NCBI RefSeq assembly: GCF_030408575.1
Contig: NZ_CP047047.1
Coordinates: 1,289,991 to 1,353,990, forward strand
Length of the DNA: 64,000 nt
Direction of reading: 5' to 3'
From: Corynebacterium auris
GTDB taxonomy: Bacteria > Actinomycetota > Actinomycetes > Mycobacteriales > Mycobacteriaceae
The position numbers were made by a program, and so were the translations under genes. The stretch's first letter is position 1; every line of letters starts with the position of its first letter. Positions 13,546-23,287 of this stretch are shown in pieces. The notes under the pieces were generated by a model. That model was not told where the DNA came from and did no database searches. It worked only from the letters and a program-made list of their open reading frames with translations.

Positions 13546-13978
13546 CACCGCCACGCAGGTCACCATCGACCGCACGATCGCCGCGATGCGCACCCGCGGC
13601 ATCGAGCTTGACGACGACCCCTCGGGCCGCGTCGCCCGCGCGAACCTCAACGGCCTGGACGTCCTTTTCGTCCTCCTCGACTCAGTGCTCATCGTCCGGG
13701 CAGACACCGAAACCGATGTCCCCGCCGACACCCCCGACGCGGCGCTCTACCTCAGCGCCAACCAGGTCAACTCGTCCCAGCTCGAAGCCCGCGCCATCGT
13801 TGCCAACCGAGGGGAGAACATCGTCGTGCGCAGCGAGGCAGAGCTTCCTGTCGGGGCGGGGCTTGACGACGCCCAACTGGCCTCCGCCCTTACCCGCGCC
13901 GTCGACGGCGTCCTCCAGTGCCAGGACGCGATGAAAGCTCTTTCGGAATCCATCGCCGAGCAGCGCGGCGGGCTCTAG
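13535..13978 (+). CDS. YbjN domain-containing protein (second of a pair)
   Basis: 147 residues from the ATG at 13535, inside the end of the preceding gene. The pattern TIDRTIAAMRTRGIELDDD, LDVLFVLLDSVLIVRADTET and a C-terminal helix ending in EQRGGL places it in the same broad YbjN family as its neighbour, though the two are clearly diverged. Overlap with the first gene implies coupled translation and possibly a hetero-oligomer (inference). It converges on the sugar ABC ATPase gene with only 16 bp between the two stops and no visible terminator. Confidence 0.75.
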   Translation: MSTSTATQVTIDRTIAAMRTRGIELDDDPSGRVARANLNGLDVLFVLLDSVLIVRADTETDVPADTPDAALYLSANQVNSSQLEARAIVANRGENIVVRSEAELPVGAGLDDAQLASALTRAVDGVLQCQDAMKALSESIAEQRGGL

Positions 13979-13994
13979 GGGCGCCGGCGAACGC

Positions 13995-14753
13995 CTACCG
14001 TCCCAGCTCGCGGCTGAGCTCCTCGAGCTCCTGGCCGCCGGCCATGTGCCGCGTCAGCTCGTCGATGGTGACCTCCCCGCGCGGGGCATCGAGCTCCTGG
14101 CGGCCGAGGGCGAGGATGGTGAAGTGGTCCCCCACCAGGTACGCGTGGTGCGGGTTGTGGGTGACAAAGACAACCGCGATGCCCTGGTCGCGCGCGGAGG
14201 CGATGAGCTTGAGCACGACGCTGGATTGCTTCACGCCGAGGGCCGCGGTCGGCTCGTCGAGGACGAGCACGCGCGCGCCGAAATAGACGGCGCGGGCGAT
14301 GGCAAGCACCTGGCGCTGCCCGCCGGAAAGGTTTCCGGCCTCGACGTTGACGTCGGGGATGTCGATGCCCAGGCGGCGCAGGTGGCCGTCGCAGATGCGC
14401 ATCATGTCCTTGTCCTTCAGCGCACCGAAAGCGCCGGTGATCTCCTGGCCGAGGAAAAAGTTGCGCCACACGCTGAGCTCCTCGACGATCGCGAGCGTTT
14501 GGTACACGGTGGCGATGCCGGCGTCGAGGGCGTCGCGGGGTGAGGAGAAGTCGGCCGGGTGGGCGTCGACAAGCATGCTGCCCCCGCTGGGCTTGTGCAG
14601 CCCGGCGAGGATCTTGATCAGGGTGGACTTGCCCGCCCCGTTGTCGCCGAGCACGCACGTGACCTCGCCCGCGCGCACGGCGAGGTTGACCCCGCGCAGC
14701 GCGTCGAAGCTGCCGTAGGACTTGCTCACGCCCTTGAGTTCGATGATGGCCAC
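13995..14753 (-). CDS. Sugar ABC transporter ATP-binding protein, single-domain CUT2 type
   Basis: 252-residue ATPase with Walker A GDNGAGKST (about residues 36-44), signature LSGGQRQ (about 145), Walker B VLVLDEPTAAL and a switch histidine in FVTHNPHHAY. Most CUT2 (ribose-type) importers use a double ATPase such as RbsA; this one has a single domain, as in FrcA-type systems, so it must act as a homodimer. It is the last gene of a binding protein-permease-ATPase operon, 3 bp after the permease. The substrate cannot be fixed from sequence; a pentose, hexose or polyol is likely. Confidence 0.9.
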   Translation of the reverse strand: MAIIELKGVSKSYGSFDALRGVNLAVRAGEVTCVLGDNGAGKSTLIKILAGLHKPSGGSMLVDAHPADFSSPRDALDAGIATVYQTLAIVEELSVWRNFFLGQEITGAFGALKDKDMMRICDGHLRRLGIDIPDVNVEAGNLSGGQRQVLAIARAVYFGARVLVLDEPTAALGVKQSSVVLKLIASARDQGIAVVFVTHNPHHAYLVGDHFTILALGRQELDAPRGEVTIDELTRHMAGGQELEELSRELGR

Positions 14754-14756
14754 GGC

Positions 14757-15791
14757 CTACCTCCTGTGTGTGTAGGTGGCGAACGAGGTGTTGGCGAAGA
14801 CCGCGAAGAGCAGCATCGCGCCCAGGAAGAACATGAACCAATCGGGGTTCCACCCGGCGTAGACGATGCCCTGGTTGGTCATGCCGAAGATGAGCGCACC
14901 GATCGCGGTGCCCACGGCGGTACCGCGCCCGCCCGTCATGGAGCAGCCGCCGATGACGGCCGCGATGATGTAGAGGAACTCGTTGCCCACGCCCTGGCCG
15001 GCCTGGATGGAGTCGAAGGCGAACAGCGTGTGCATGCCCACGAACCAGGCCGCGAAGCCCACGAGCATGAACAGCACCACTTTCACGCGGCGCACCGGCA
15101 CGCCGACGGCGCGGGCCGCCTCCTCGTTGCCGCCGACCGCGGTGATCCAGCTGCCGAACTTCGTGCGAAAGAGAACGAAGGAGGCCAGCGCGACGAACAC
15201 GACCCACCAGATGACGGTCATGTTGACGGTAACCCCGCCAAGGCTGAAGGTGCCGGCGAAGAAGGCGCGGGCGGAGTCGAAGCCCTCCATGTCCGCAATG
15301 GAGGGCGTGGCCACCTGGTTGGTCACCAGCTTCGTCACCGCAAGGTTGAGGCCCTGCAGCATAAGGAAGGCGGCAAGGGTGATCAGGAAGCTCGGAATAC
15401 CGGTACGCGCCACGAGCACGCCGTTGAGGGCGCCGATGGCGAGGGAGATGGCCAGCGCCAGACCCGCCCCCACCCACGAGTTCAGGTGCAGGTTGTAGTT
15501 GAGCATCGTGGCAGCTAGCGCCGCGGTGGTTACCGCGACCCCGGAGGAGAGGTCGAACTCGCCGCCGATCATGAGCAGCCCCACACCGAGGGCGACGATG
15601 CCCAGGGTGGAGCTGGCGTAGAGGATCGTCGACATCGCGTCGAGCGAGCGAAACGCAGGCGCGATGGCGAAAAACAGCGCGAAAATAAGGAGGAAGCCGA
15701 GCAGGCTCGCCAGCTCGGGGCGGCGCACGAGCTTGCCCAGCCCGCTGTGGGTCCTCAGCCGGTCCTCTGCGCTCACTGGATCCCCGCTCAT
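14757..15791 (-). CDS. Sugar ABC transporter permease, CUT2 family
   Basis: 344 residues with about ten hydrophobic segments and the BPD_transp_2 hallmarks IGGEFDLSSGVAV (about residue 80) and AVGGNEEAARAVGVPVRRVK (about 220), followed by GGRGTAVGTAIGALI. It forms the membrane channel of the importer. The ATG at 15791 overlaps the stop of the binding-protein gene (ATGA). A much longer open frame upstream is a shadow of that binding protein. Confidence 0.92.
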   Translation of the reverse strand: MSGDPVSAEDRLRTHSGLGKLVRRPELASLLGFLLIFALFFAIAPAFRSLDAMSTILYASSTLGIVALGVGLLMIGGEFDLSSGVAVTTAALAATMLNYNLHLNSWVGAGLALAISLAIGALNGVLVARTGIPSFLITLAAFLMLQGLNLAVTKLVTNQVATPSIADMEGFDSARAFFAGTFSLGGVTVNMTVIWWVVFVALASFVLFRTKFGSWITAVGGNEEAARAVGVPVRRVKVVLFMLVGFAAWFVGMHTLFAFDSIQAGQGVGNEFLYIIAAVIGGCSMTGGRGTAVGTAIGALIFGMTNQGIVYAGWNPDWFMFFLGAMLLFAVFANTSFATYTHRR

Positions 15792-16780
15792 CGCAGTCCC
15801 GCCTTCGCTGCCTCGGAAATCTGGTCCACGTTCGAGGAATCGACGAAGCTGGGCCCGGTGTAAACGGGTTGCCCGCCGCCGAGCCTGGAGCCGTTGCGCT
15901 GGGCCAGCCACAGCGAATCGACGGCAAGGTATCCCTGCAGGTAGGGCTGCTGGTCGACGGCCCACGCGACGCGGCCGTCGGCGATCGCGTCGACGAGCTC
16001 GGCGTTGGTGTCGAAGGTGACCACCTGAGCCTGCGAACCCGCCTGCGCCACGGCCTCGGTGGCGCGCACCGCAACGGGCGCCTGCAGCGCAAAGACGGTG
16101 TCGAAGCTGGGGTCCTGCGACAGCTTCGAGTTGATCGTCGCCTGCACCGAGGTCAGGTCCTGGCCGTTGACGTAGAGGATCTCCACCGGGGCGCCGAGCC
16201 CCTCTTCCACGCCCGCGCAGCGCGCCTCCTGCGAGGAGTTGCCCTGCTCGTGGATGACGCACAGGACCTTCTCGGAGCCTTCCTCTTTGAGGCGCTGCCC
16301 CGCGGCTGTGCCGGCCACCGTCTCGTCCTGGCCGAAGAAGCCGCTCAGCCCATAGTCGGCGTACTGCTCCATACCGGCGTTCAGCCCCACGGTGGGGATG
16401 CCCGCGTCGACGGCCTGCTGCGCGGCGGGGCCGATCGCCTCGGCGTTCGGCAGCGTCACCGCGATGCCGTCCACCCCCGCGTCCACCGCGGAGCGGACCA
16501 GGTTCGCCTGGTTCGGCGCCTGCGGGTCCGCGGAGTAGCGCAGCTCGATGTTGCTCTTCTGCGCCGCCTCCTCGGCCCCCTTACGCACCAGGTCCCAGTA
16601 CGTGTCGCCAGGGGCGCCGTGCGTCACCATGGCCACGACGTAGCGGGGGGTCTCCACGCCGCCCGCCACGGCGCCGCCTCCTTCGGAACGGGGAGCGCCG
16701 CCCGTCGCGGAGCACGCGGCAGCCAGCGCCGCGGTCGCGGCGAGCGCCACGAGGGTTAGGGTCTTGGTGAACTTCAGCAC
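15788..16780 (-). CDS. Sugar-binding lipoprotein of the CUT2 ABC transporter
   Basis: Periplasmic-binding-protein family 4 (ribose-binding type) with a lipoprotein signal peptide ending in LAAAC, so it is anchored to the outer face of the cytoplasmic membrane. Family segments include MVTHGAPGDTYWDLVRKGAEEA, GVDGIAVTLPNAEAI and VVTFDTNAELVDAIADGRV. I use the GTG at 16780, giving 330 residues and a compact signal peptide; an in-frame TTG at 16816 would add 12 residues. It is the first gene of the three-gene transporter operon. Confidence 0.88.
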   Translation of the reverse strand: MLKFTKTLTLVALAATAALAAACSATGGAPRSEGGGAVAGGVETPRYVVAMVTHGAPGDTYWDLVRKGAEEAAQKSNIELRYSADPQAPNQANLVRSAVDAGVDGIAVTLPNAEAIGPAAQQAVDAGIPTVGLNAGMEQYADYGLSGFFGQDETVAGTAAGQRLKEEGSEKVLCVIHEQGNSSQEARCAGVEEGLGAPVEILYVNGQDLTSVQATINSKLSQDPSFDTVFALQAPVAVRATEAVAQAGSQAQVVTFDTNAELVDAIADGRVAWAVDQQPYLQGYLAVDSLWLAQRNGSRLGGGQPVYTGPSFVDSSNVDQISEAAKAGLR

Positions 16781-16854
16781 AGAAGAATAGTGGACCAGCG
16801 CGTTTGCGCACGTCAAACCGCATTCTGCCGCGCTTAACCGATACAGAGGCCCTC

Positions 16855-16880
16855 AGCAGCGCCTTCGCCGCGGCGCCGCT
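16855..16880 (-). terminator. Possible terminator hairpin after ppk2
   Basis: A 9-bp stem with one wobble pair (arms 16880-16872 and 16863-16855, 8-base loop) follows the ppk2 stop on the minus strand. There is no T-run after it, so its termination strength is doubtful. Confidence 0.35.
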
Positions 16881-16895
16881 ACCCCCGCAGCACGC

Positions 16896-17744
16896 CTAAG
16901 ACTGCTCTAGGCGCCGCAGCTCCTCCTCCGGGTCGAAGTCGCTTTCGGGCCAGGAAAGGTCGAGGCTCGTCAGGGCGTCGTAAAGCAGCGTCTTCACCAC
17001 GGTCCGGCAGTACTGCTTGTTGTCGGAGGGCACGCAGTACCACGGGGCCTCGCTCGTCGAGGTCCGCGTCAGCGCCGACTGGTACGCGGCCATGTACTGC
17101 GACCACAACGCGCGGTCCTCGATGTCTCCGCGGCTGTACTTCCAGTGCTTTTTCGGGTTCTCGATCCGCTTGCGCAGGTTGTCCTTCTGGAAGTCGCGGG
17201 AGATGTGCGGCATCACCTTTACGATCTTCGTGCCCTGCGCCGCGAGCTCGCTCTCGAAGTCCACGATCGCCTCGTAGCGGCGCGCGATCTCCTCGCGTGA
17301 GGCCATCAGCTTGACCCTTTGCACCAGAACGTCCTCGTAGTGCGAGCGGTCGAAGACCACGACCTGCCCGGGCTCCGGCGCGTGCGGGCGGATCCGCCAC
17401 AGAAAGTCGTGCTCCGCTTCCTCCTTGGTCGGCGCACCGAAGGCTTTGACGCGCACTCCCTGGATGTCCATCACGGAGCTGATGACGTGCTTGACGATGC
17501 CCCCCTTGCCCGAGGTGTCCATCCCCTGCAAGACGAGCAGCACCGATCCCGTCCCCGGCGTGCCCGCGACCGCGTTCGCGTGCAGGCACTCCTGCAGGTC
17601 CTCAAGGTCCTCGTCGAACTGGTGGAAGGCCTCGTCCAGGTCGTCCTCGTCCACGCCCGGGGTCGAGGCCGGATCCACATCCGCGAGCTGAAAACCGGGC
17701 CCCACCTTGAGCTGCTGGGCCTCCTCGACGGTAACTTTCGCCAT
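16896..17744 (-). CDS. PPK2-family polyphosphate kinase
   Basis: 282 residues. Transfers phosphate between inorganic polyphosphate and nucleotides. Walker A GMDTSGKGGIVKHV lies near residue 73 and the Walker B/lid segment FDRSHYEDVLVQRVK near 135, followed by KYSRGDIEDRALWSQYMAAY, as in the single-domain PPK2 group often annotated as polyphosphate:nucleotide phosphotransferase. Corynebacteria use PPK2 enzymes to make or consume polyphosphate. It stands alone between a terminator (upstream, after nusB) and a possible hairpin (downstream). Confidence 0.92.
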   Translation of the reverse strand: MAKVTVEEAQQLKVGPGFQLADVDPASTPGVDEDDLDEAFHQFDEDLEDLQECLHANAVAGTPGTGSVLLVLQGMDTSGKGGIVKHVISSVMDIQGVRVKAFGAPTKEEAEHDFLWRIRPHAPEPGQVVVFDRSHYEDVLVQRVKLMASREEIARRYEAIVDFESELAAQGTKIVKVMPHISRDFQKDNLRKRIENPKKHWKYSRGDIEDRALWSQYMAAYQSALTRTSTSEAPWYCVPSDNKQYCRTVVKTLLYDALTSLDLSWPESDFDPEEELRRLEQS

Positions 17745-17767
17745 GTTTTTACACCTTTCCCATACTA

Positions 17768-17795
17768 AAAATGCCCACCTGGCGGGCGGGCATTT
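17768..17795 (-). terminator. Rho-independent terminator after nusB
   Basis: On the minus strand AAATGCCC (17795-17788) and GGGCATTT (17776-17769) form a perfect 8-bp stem around an 11-base loop, followed by a short T-run. It ends the unit that contains efp and nusB and separates it from ppk2. Confidence 0.75.
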
Positions 17796-17808
17796 CTCGT
17801 TGCTTGTC

Positions 17809-18276
17809 CTAGTCTTCCGGCGGCGGCGCCGGGGCGTCGGCGGCGTTCCACTGGATGATGTCGTCGAGCACCGCGTGGATGTACGGCGGCGCCGAGTGGC
17901 CCGCGTACTCCGTCGCCATCTCGAGCGCGTTCGCGATCGAGATCGGGGGCTCGACCTCCTCGTTGTAGAGGATCTCCCACGTTGCTACACGCAGGATTTG
18001 CCTATCGACGGCCGGCAGCCGGTCAATCTCCCAGTCTTGCGAGAGGAATCGCTCGATGGCGTCGTCGATATCGTCGAGGTGCACAGCAGCACCCGAAATG
18101 ATCTGGCGGGTGTATTCGGCTACGGGTGCCACCGCGTTCTGCGGGTCCTGGGACAGCTCCGCGCGGTCTTCCACGACCGCTACCGGGTCGAGGTCGCGCG
18201 TTTCCGCCTCGAAGAGGATATCCACGGCGCGGCGGCGGGCGCGGTAACGGGCGCCGTGTCGCTTGTAATCAGGCAT
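17809..18276 (-). CDS. nusB: Transcription antitermination factor NusB
   Basis: 155-residue all-helical RNA-binding protein that acts with NusE in rRNA antitermination. The N-terminal [19 protein letters not shown] and the C-terminal [20 protein letters not shown], then INAL-type helix, are typical. Its ATG overlaps the efp stop by one base (TAATG). The terminator downstream marks it as the last gene of its unit. In related corynebacteria nusB is close to the pyr operon; here four kilobases of other genes lie between. Confidence 0.95.
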   Translation of the reverse strand: MPDYKRHGARYRARRRAVDILFEAETRDLDPVAVVEDRAELSQDPQNAVAPVAEYTRQIISGAAVHLDDIDDAIERFLSQDWEIDRLPAVDRQILRVATWEILYNEEVEPPISIANALEMATEYAGHSAPPYIHAVLDDIIQWNAADAPAPPPED

Positions 18277-18839
18277 TAGTTGTTAACGCGGGAGAGGTAC
18301 TCGCCGGTGCGGGTGTCCACCTTAACCACGTTGCCCGTCTCCAGGAACAGCGGGACCTGGATTTCTGCGCCCGTCTCCAGCGTGGCAGGCTTCGTGCCGC
18401 CCGTCGAGCGGTCACCCTGCAGGCCCGGTTCCGTGTGCGAGACCTCGAGGTCCACGGAGATCGGCAGCTCGGCGAACAGGGCCTCGCCCTCATGGAAGGA
18501 GACCTGGACGCGCATGTTTTCCAGCAGGAAGCGCGCGGCGGAGCCGAACTTGTCCTCGGGCAGCTCGTACTGCTCGAAGGTCTTGTCGTCCATGACCACG
18601 TAGCTCGTGCCGTCGTTGTACAGGTATGTCATGTCGCGGCGGTCCACCGTGGCGGTCTCGACCTTCACGCCGGCGTTCCACGTCTTGTCCACGGTCTTGC
18701 CGGAGACGACGTCCTTCAGCTTGGTGCGGACGAAGGCCGGGCCCTTACCCGGTTTGACGTGCTGGAACTCGATGATCTGCTGAAGCTTGCCATCAACCTT
18801 CAGCACCAGCCCGTTCTTGAAATCAGCGGTAGTTGCCAC
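18276..18839 (-). CDS. efp: Elongation factor P
   Basis: Three-domain translation factor of 187 residues that rescues ribosomes stalled at polyproline stretches. Sequence runs [20 protein letters not shown], then the tip loop [14 protein letters not shown], in which the lysine in GKG corresponds to the functionally important residue, and a C-terminal domain ending GEYLSRVNN. No modification enzyme gene is adjacent. It lies 51 bp after the peptidase gene and is coupled to nusB. Confidence 0.97.
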   Translation of the reverse strand: MATTADFKNGLVLKVDGKLQQIIEFQHVKPGKGPAFVRTKLKDVVSGKTVDKTWNAGVKVETATVDRRDMTYLYNDGTSYVVMDDKTFEQYELPEDKFGSAARFLLENMRVQVSFHEGEALFAELPISVDLEVSHTEPGLQGDRSTGGTKPATLETGAEIQVPLFLETGNVVKVDTRTGEYLSRVNN

Positions 18840-18890
18840 TGGGTACCTTCCTTATCGGAGACGAACGTGTGCAAACATCACAATCCTACA

Positions 18891-19982
18891 TCACAGGACC
18901 CGCAGCTCCTTCGGCCACTCGGTGATCACGCGCGGCGCTCCGGAGGTGATGATGAGCGTGTCCTCAATGCGCACCCCGCCGACGTCAGGAATGTAAATGC
19001 CGGGCTCGATGGTCAGGGTCATGCCTTCGCGCAGCTCGCCCGTGCCCGTGCGCGCCGCCGAGGGAGCCTCGTGCACCTCGAGGCCGACCCCGTGCCCAGT
19101 GGAGTGCACGAAGTACTCACCGTAACCGGCCCCGTCGATGATGTCGCGGCACACCTTGTCCACCTCGGCGAGCTTGGCGCCCGGCACCGCGGCCTTCACA
19201 CCCGCGCGCTGCGCCTCGAGGACCACCTCGTAGATGTCGCGCAGCTGCGCGGCTGGCTCCCCGATGGCGAAGGTGCGCGTCATGTCCGAGTTGAAGCCCA
19301 GGCGGTGCGCCCCGAAGTCGATGGTGACCAGGTCGCCGTTTTCCAGCACCCGGTCGCCCGCGCCGTAGTGCGGCAGCGCCGAATTGGGCCCCGAGGCGAC
19401 GATGGTGTCAAAGCTCACCCGCTCGGAGCCGAGCGTGCGCATGCGGTACTCCAGGTCCGCGGCGACCTCGCGCTCGGTGCGCCCGGCTCGCAGCTCGCCG
19501 GAATCGACGAGCCCTTCGAGCGCGCGCACGCCCAGCTGCGCGACCTCCGTCAGCCTCGTGAGCTCCAGCTCGTCCTTGACCAGGCGGATGTCCTCGATGA
19601 TGCCCCTGACGGGCACGAGCGTGACCCCCTCAGGGCAGGCCTTCTCCAGGGCGCGCAGCTGGTTGACGGAGACGTAGTCCGCCTCGTAGCCCACGCGGTG
19701 GCCCTCGATGACCTTGCCCAGCAGCGCGGTGGCCACCTCCCGGGTGATGGTGGCCTCGATGTCGGGGACCTCCCGGGCCACCTGGGACTGGTAGCGCCCG
19801 TCGGTGGCGATCGCAGCGGTGCGATCCTTGGACACGCGCAGCGCCCCGTTCGAGCCGGAAAAGCCCGACAGGTAGCGCACGTGGATCAGGTTGGTCACCA
19901 GCATGTCGTCGATGCGCTGCGCGGCGAGCTCGCTGGCGAGCTTGCGCCGGCGCGTGTCAAAGCGCGTATCAGCCATTCCCAT
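18891..19982 (-). CDS. pepQ: M24-family aminopeptidase P / proline dipeptidase
   Basis: 363-residue metallopeptidase acting on X-Pro peptides. The C-terminal creatinase/pita-bread domain carries the five metal ligands in [42 protein letters not shown] and RIEDT. The N-terminal part (about residues 1-120) is the creatinase N-domain. Start at the ATG at 19982 behind AGGAGGAACA; it overlaps aroQ by 14 bp. Location between aroQ and efp is the usual corynebacterial and mycobacterial order. Xaa-Pro aminopeptidase and prolidase cannot be separated by sequence alone. Confidence 0.88.
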   Translation of the reverse strand: MGMADTRFDTRRRKLASELAAQRIDDMLVTNLIHVRYLSGFSGSNGALRVSKDRTAAIATDGRYQSQVAREVPDIEATITREVATALLGKVIEGHRVGYEADYVSVNQLRALEKACPEGVTLVPVRGIIEDIRLVKDELELTRLTEVAQLGVRALEGLVDSGELRAGRTEREVAADLEYRMRTLGSERVSFDTIVASGPNSALPHYGAGDRVLENGDLVTIDFGAHRLGFNSDMTRTFAIGEPAAQLRDIYEVVLEAQRAGVKAAVPGAKLAEVDKVCRDIIDGAGYGEYFVHSTGHGVGLEVHEAPSAARTGTGELREGMTLTIEPGIYIPDVGGVRIEDTLIITSGAPRVITEWPKELRVL

Positions 19983-20415
19983 TGTTCCTCCTAGCTAGAA
20001 AGTCAAGCGCGAGTTCGTAACCGTGCGTGCCCAGGCCCGCAATCACCCCCAGTGCGATCGGCGAGAGGTAGGAGTGGTGCCGGAACGGCTCGCGCGCGTG
20101 CACGTTCGAAATGTGGACCTCAACGAAGCCGGCCCCGTCGGCGACCTCCGCGAGCGCGTCGCGCAGCGCCACCGAGGTGTGGGTGAAGCCGCCGGGGTTG
20201 ATGATGACGGGCCAGCCCCCGTCTGCGGCCTCGTGCGCCCACTCGATCAGGTCGCCCTCGTGATTCGACTGGCGGCACTCCACGTCCACGCCGAGGCTCG
20301 TGGCGTGCGCGTCAAGCTGCGCCTCGACGTCGCCGAGCGTGACCGCCCCGTAGACCTCCGGCTGTCGCTTGCCCAGGCGGTTGAGGTTCGGGCCGTTGAG
20401 CACCAGGACCTTCAC
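19969..20415 (-). CDS. aroQ: Type II 3-dehydroquinate dehydratase
   Basis: Third step of the shikimate pathway. 148 residues, a dodecameric type II enzyme. Key segments are [19 protein letters not shown] (flexible lid with catalytic arginine and tyrosine), [32 protein letters not shown] and [18 protein letters not shown], which supplies the catalytic histidine. GTG start at 20415 replaces a longer spurious frame. It follows aroB by 5 bp. Confidence 0.96.
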   Translation of the reverse strand: MKVLVLNGPNLNRLGKRQPEVYGAVTLGDVEAQLDAHATSLGVDVECRQSNHEGDLIEWAHEAADGGWPVIINPGGFTHTSVALRDALAEVADGAGFVEVHISNVHAREPFRHHSYLSPIALGVIAGLGTHGYELALDFLARRNNGNG

Positions 20416-20420
20416 AGTCC

Positions 20421-21479
20421 TCACTTCCCTTCCGAGATCGCGTCGTAGGCCGCGCGCATCTCCTCGACTGTCGCGTCCTCGAGGCGGGCGCAGCGGCCCA
20501 GCTCGCACAGGACCACGAAGCGGATGTTGCCGTCGCGGTTTTTCTTGTCGCGGGTCATCGCCTCGTAAAGCTCGTCGAAGGCGCCGGGCTCGTAGGTGGT
20601 GGGCAGGCCCACCAGGTCGAGGATCTCCTTGTGGAGGCGCAGCAGGGGGGCGTCGATAAGCCCGCGATTGTAAGCGAGGTGGGCGACGAACATCATGCCC
20701 ACCGCCACCGCATCGCCGTGCCTCCACGTGTAGTTCTCGCGTCGCTCAATCGCGTGGCCCAAGGTGTGGCCGTAGTTGAGGATTTCGCGCAGGCCCGACT
20801 CCGTCAGGTCCTGGGAGACCACCCCGGCCTTGACCGTCACCGAGCGGCGCACCAGCTCCTCCCAGTGGCGCTGCGGGCCCTCCCGGAACAGTTCAATTAT
20901 GCGCGGGTCCGCGATGAAGCCCGTCTTAATCAGCTCCGCCGAGCCCGCGACGATTTCCTCCTCGGGCAGGGTGTGCAGCCTCTCCAGGTCCACAAACACC
21001 GAATCCGGCTCGTGGAACGCGCCCACGAGGTTCTTGCCCGCCGCGGTGTTGATGCCGGTCTTGCCGCCGACGGCGGCGTCCACCATCGCCAGCAGCGTGG
21101 TGGGCACCTGGATCACCTTGATCCCGCGCATCCACGTCGCCGCGACGAAGCCCGCCAGGTCCGTCGCCGCTCCCCCGCCGAGACCGACGATGACGTCCTG
21201 GCGGGAAAATCCGGCCGCGCCGAGCGCGTCCCACAGCTCGCCGAGAACGGCGATGTCCTTGCTCGCCTCCGCATCGGGCACGGCCAGAAGGTGCACCTCG
21301 ACGTTTTCCGTCTCGAGCTCCCGGCCGATGTGGCGGGCCACCGCCGCAAGCGGGCGCTGGTGGACGATGGCCACCTTGCGCGCCCGCAGCTGCGCCACGC
21401 GCCGCGCGACCCCACCGGTGATGTTGTACCCGATGTGCACCTCGTAGGGGCTCGGCCCCGTCACCTCGACCACTGCCAC
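20421..21479 (-). CDS. aroB: 3-dehydroquinate synthase
   Basis: NAD- and metal-dependent enzyme converting DAHP to 3-dehydroquinate. 352 residues. NAD-binding [18 protein letters not shown] lies near residue 100, followed by [20 protein letters not shown] and the metal-binding histidines in [12 protein letters not shown] and [11 protein letters not shown]. Start is a GTG at 21479; another GTG lies six bases further in. It belongs to the aroC-aroK-aroB-aroQ operon. Confidence 0.97.
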   Translation of the reverse strand: MAVVEVTGPSPYEVHIGYNITGGVARRVAQLRARKVAIVHQRPLAAVARHIGRELETENVEVHLLAVPDAEASKDIAVLGELWDALGAAGFSRQDVIVGLGGGAATDLAGFVAATWMRGIKVIQVPTTLLAMVDAAVGGKTGINTAAGKNLVGAFHEPDSVFVDLERLHTLPEEEIVAGSAELIKTGFIADPRIIELFREGPQRHWEELVRRSVTVKAGVVSQDLTESGLREILNYGHTLGHAIERRENYTWRHGDAVAVGMMFVAHLAYNRGLIDAPLLRLHKEILDLVGLPTTYEPGAFDELYEAMTRDKKNRDGNIRFVVLCELGRCARLEDATVEEMRAAYDAISEGK

Positions 21480-21503
21480 GGCCTTTCGCTCCTTCCTCCC
21501 CCG

Positions 21504-22064
21504 CTACAGGGACTCGATGAACCCCAGTACGTCTGCCACTACCCGCTGCGGCGGCCGCCCGTCCGTGCGAACCCGGAAATCGGACACCTCCCGGTAAAAC
21601 GGCGCGCGTTCTTCCAGCAGGTCCCGGTAGCGCTGCGCCGGATCCGCCGCGGCGAGCACCGGGCGGGTGCCCGCGCCCGCTGTGCGGCGGATGCCCTCTT
21701 CGGCGCTCACGTCGATCCACACGACGGTGTGAGGCACAAGCAGTCGCCGGGTCATTTCCGTGACCACGGCGCCGCCGCCGAGGCTCACGATCCCGCCCGT
21801 CGCCAGGGCGCGGGCCACGTAGGTCGCCTCCACCTCGCGGAAGCCCTCCTCGCCGCGCTCGAGGTACACCTCGCCGCAAGCCTTGCCCTCGCCGTCCTCG
21901 AGCAGAAGGTCCGAGTCCACGAGCGGCACGTTGAGCGAGCTTGCTAGACGACGCCCAATGGTCGTCTTCCCGGCCCCGGGCGGTCCGACGAGAACCGCCC
22001 GCGGGCGGGAGTGGACGACAGCGCCGGAGTCGCGGGCGCCCGCATAGGTGGTTGGGTTAGGCAT
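21504..22064 (-). CDS. aroK: Shikimate kinase
   Basis: Phosphorylates shikimate with ATP. 186 residues from the ATG at 22064, which overlaps the aroC stop by 8 bp. P-loop [15 protein letters not shown] starts near residue 27, followed by the shikimate/magnesium-binding DSDLLLED and the GGGAV turn near 90. The N-terminal 20 residues before the P-loop strand are an extension. The longer upstream frame is aroC shadow. Confidence 0.95.
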   Translation of the reverse strand: MPNPTTYAGARDSGAVVHSRPRAVLVGPPGAGKTTIGRRLASSLNVPLVDSDLLLEDGEGKACGEVYLERGEEGFREVEATYVARALATGGIVSLGGGAVVTEMTRRLLVPHTVVWIDVSAEEGIRRTAGAGTRPVLAAADPAQRYRDLLEERAPFYREVSDFRVRTDGRPPQRVVADVLGFIESL

Positions 22065-23274
22065 TGTCTCCTCCGAAGGCCAACCGTTGAGAAACATAAT
22101 CATTGTACGAAGAAACTGCGCTTTTGACCTGTGCCAGGCTATCTCCGCCGAACTTCTCCAGCACGGCCCGGGCCAGAACCAGCGCGACCATCGCCTCCGC
22201 GACCACCCCGCCGGCCGGCACCGCGCACACGTCGGAGCGCTGGTGGATGCCCGTGGCCGCGGCACCGGTGGCCATGTCCACGGTGCGCAGCGCTCGCGGG
22301 ACCGTGGAGATCGGCTTGAACGCCACGCGCAGGCGCAGCTGCTCTCCGTTGGTCATCCCGCCCTCGAGCCCGCCGGCTCTGTTGCTGGCGCGGTGCACCC
22401 CCTGTCCGTCGCGCAGAATCTCGTCGTGCGCGGCCGAGCCGCGTCGGCGCGCCTCCTCGAAGCCGTCCCCCACCTCAACGCCCTTGACCGACTGAATGCC
22501 CATGAGCGCTCCCGCGAGCTGGGCATCCAGGCGGTGCTCACCGGAAATGTGGGAGCCGAGCCCGATGGGCAGGTTATCCACGACCACCTCGACCACGCCA
22601 CCGAGGGTGTCGCCGTCCTTCTTCGCGGCCTCTATCTGCGCAACCATCTCCTCCTCGCTCGCCGTGTCGAAGGCGCGGACCGGCGAGGCGTCGATCGCCT
22701 CGATGTCCTCGAACGCTGGCGCTGGACCGGCGTAGGGCTCCGACTGCCCGATGGAGACGACGTGCGAGAGCACCTCCACGCCGAGCGTTTCGCGCAAAAA
22801 GCTGCGCGCCACCGTGGCCGCGGCGACGCGGGCGGCGGTCTCGCGCGCCGAGGAGCGCTCGAGTACCCTGCGTGCGTCGTCGAAGCCGTATTTGACCATG
22901 CCCGCGAAGTCCGCATGCCCCGGGCGCGGACGAGTCAGGCGCGCGCCGCGCCCGGACGCCATCGCCTTGGCCACCTCCGGGTCCTCCATGTCGACGGGGT
23001 GCGGCGACATAATGGTGGTCCACTTCGGCCACTCCGTGTTGCCGATCTGGATAGCGATGGGGCTGCCGATGGTTTCGCCGTGCACGATGCCGGTCAGGAG
23101 CGTCAGCTCGTCCGCCTCGAACTTCATCCGGGCGCCGCGACCGTAGCCGAGGCGGCGGCGCCCCAGCTGGTGCGCGATGTCCTCCGCGGTGACGGGCACG
23201 CCGGCCGGCATGTTCTCAACGAGCGCGACAAGAGCTTGGCCGTGGGATTCCCCGGCCGTGGTCCAACGAAGCAT
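22057..23274 (-). CDS. aroC: Chorismate synthase
   Basis: Last step to chorismate, requiring reduced FMN. 405 residues. N-terminal [16 protein letters not shown], the [16 protein letters not shown] segment, [20 protein letters not shown] and [12 protein letters not shown] are family signatures. First gene of the aroC-K-B-Q operon. The prepilin-peptidase-like gene ends 13 bp upstream of its start. Confidence 0.97.
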   Translation of the reverse strand: MLRWTTAGESHGQALVALVENMPAGVPVTAEDIAHQLGRRRLGYGRGARMKFEADELTLLTGIVHGETIGSPIAIQIGNTEWPKWTTIMSPHPVDMEDPEVAKAMASGRGARLTRPRPGHADFAGMVKYGFDDARRVLERSSARETAARVAAATVARSFLRETLGVEVLSHVVSIGQSEPYAGPAPAFEDIEAIDASPVRAFDTASEEEMVAQIEAAKKDGDTLGGVVEVVVDNLPIGLGSHISGEHRLDAQLAGALMGIQSVKGVEVGDGFEEARRRGSAAHDEILRDGQGVHRASNRAGGLEGGMTNGEQLRLRVAFKPISTVPRALRTVDMATGAAATGIHQRSDVCAVPAGGVVAEAMVALVLARAVLEKFGGDSLAQVKSAVSSYNDYVSQRLAFGGDNA

Positions 23275-23287
23275 GGCGCTTATTCTG

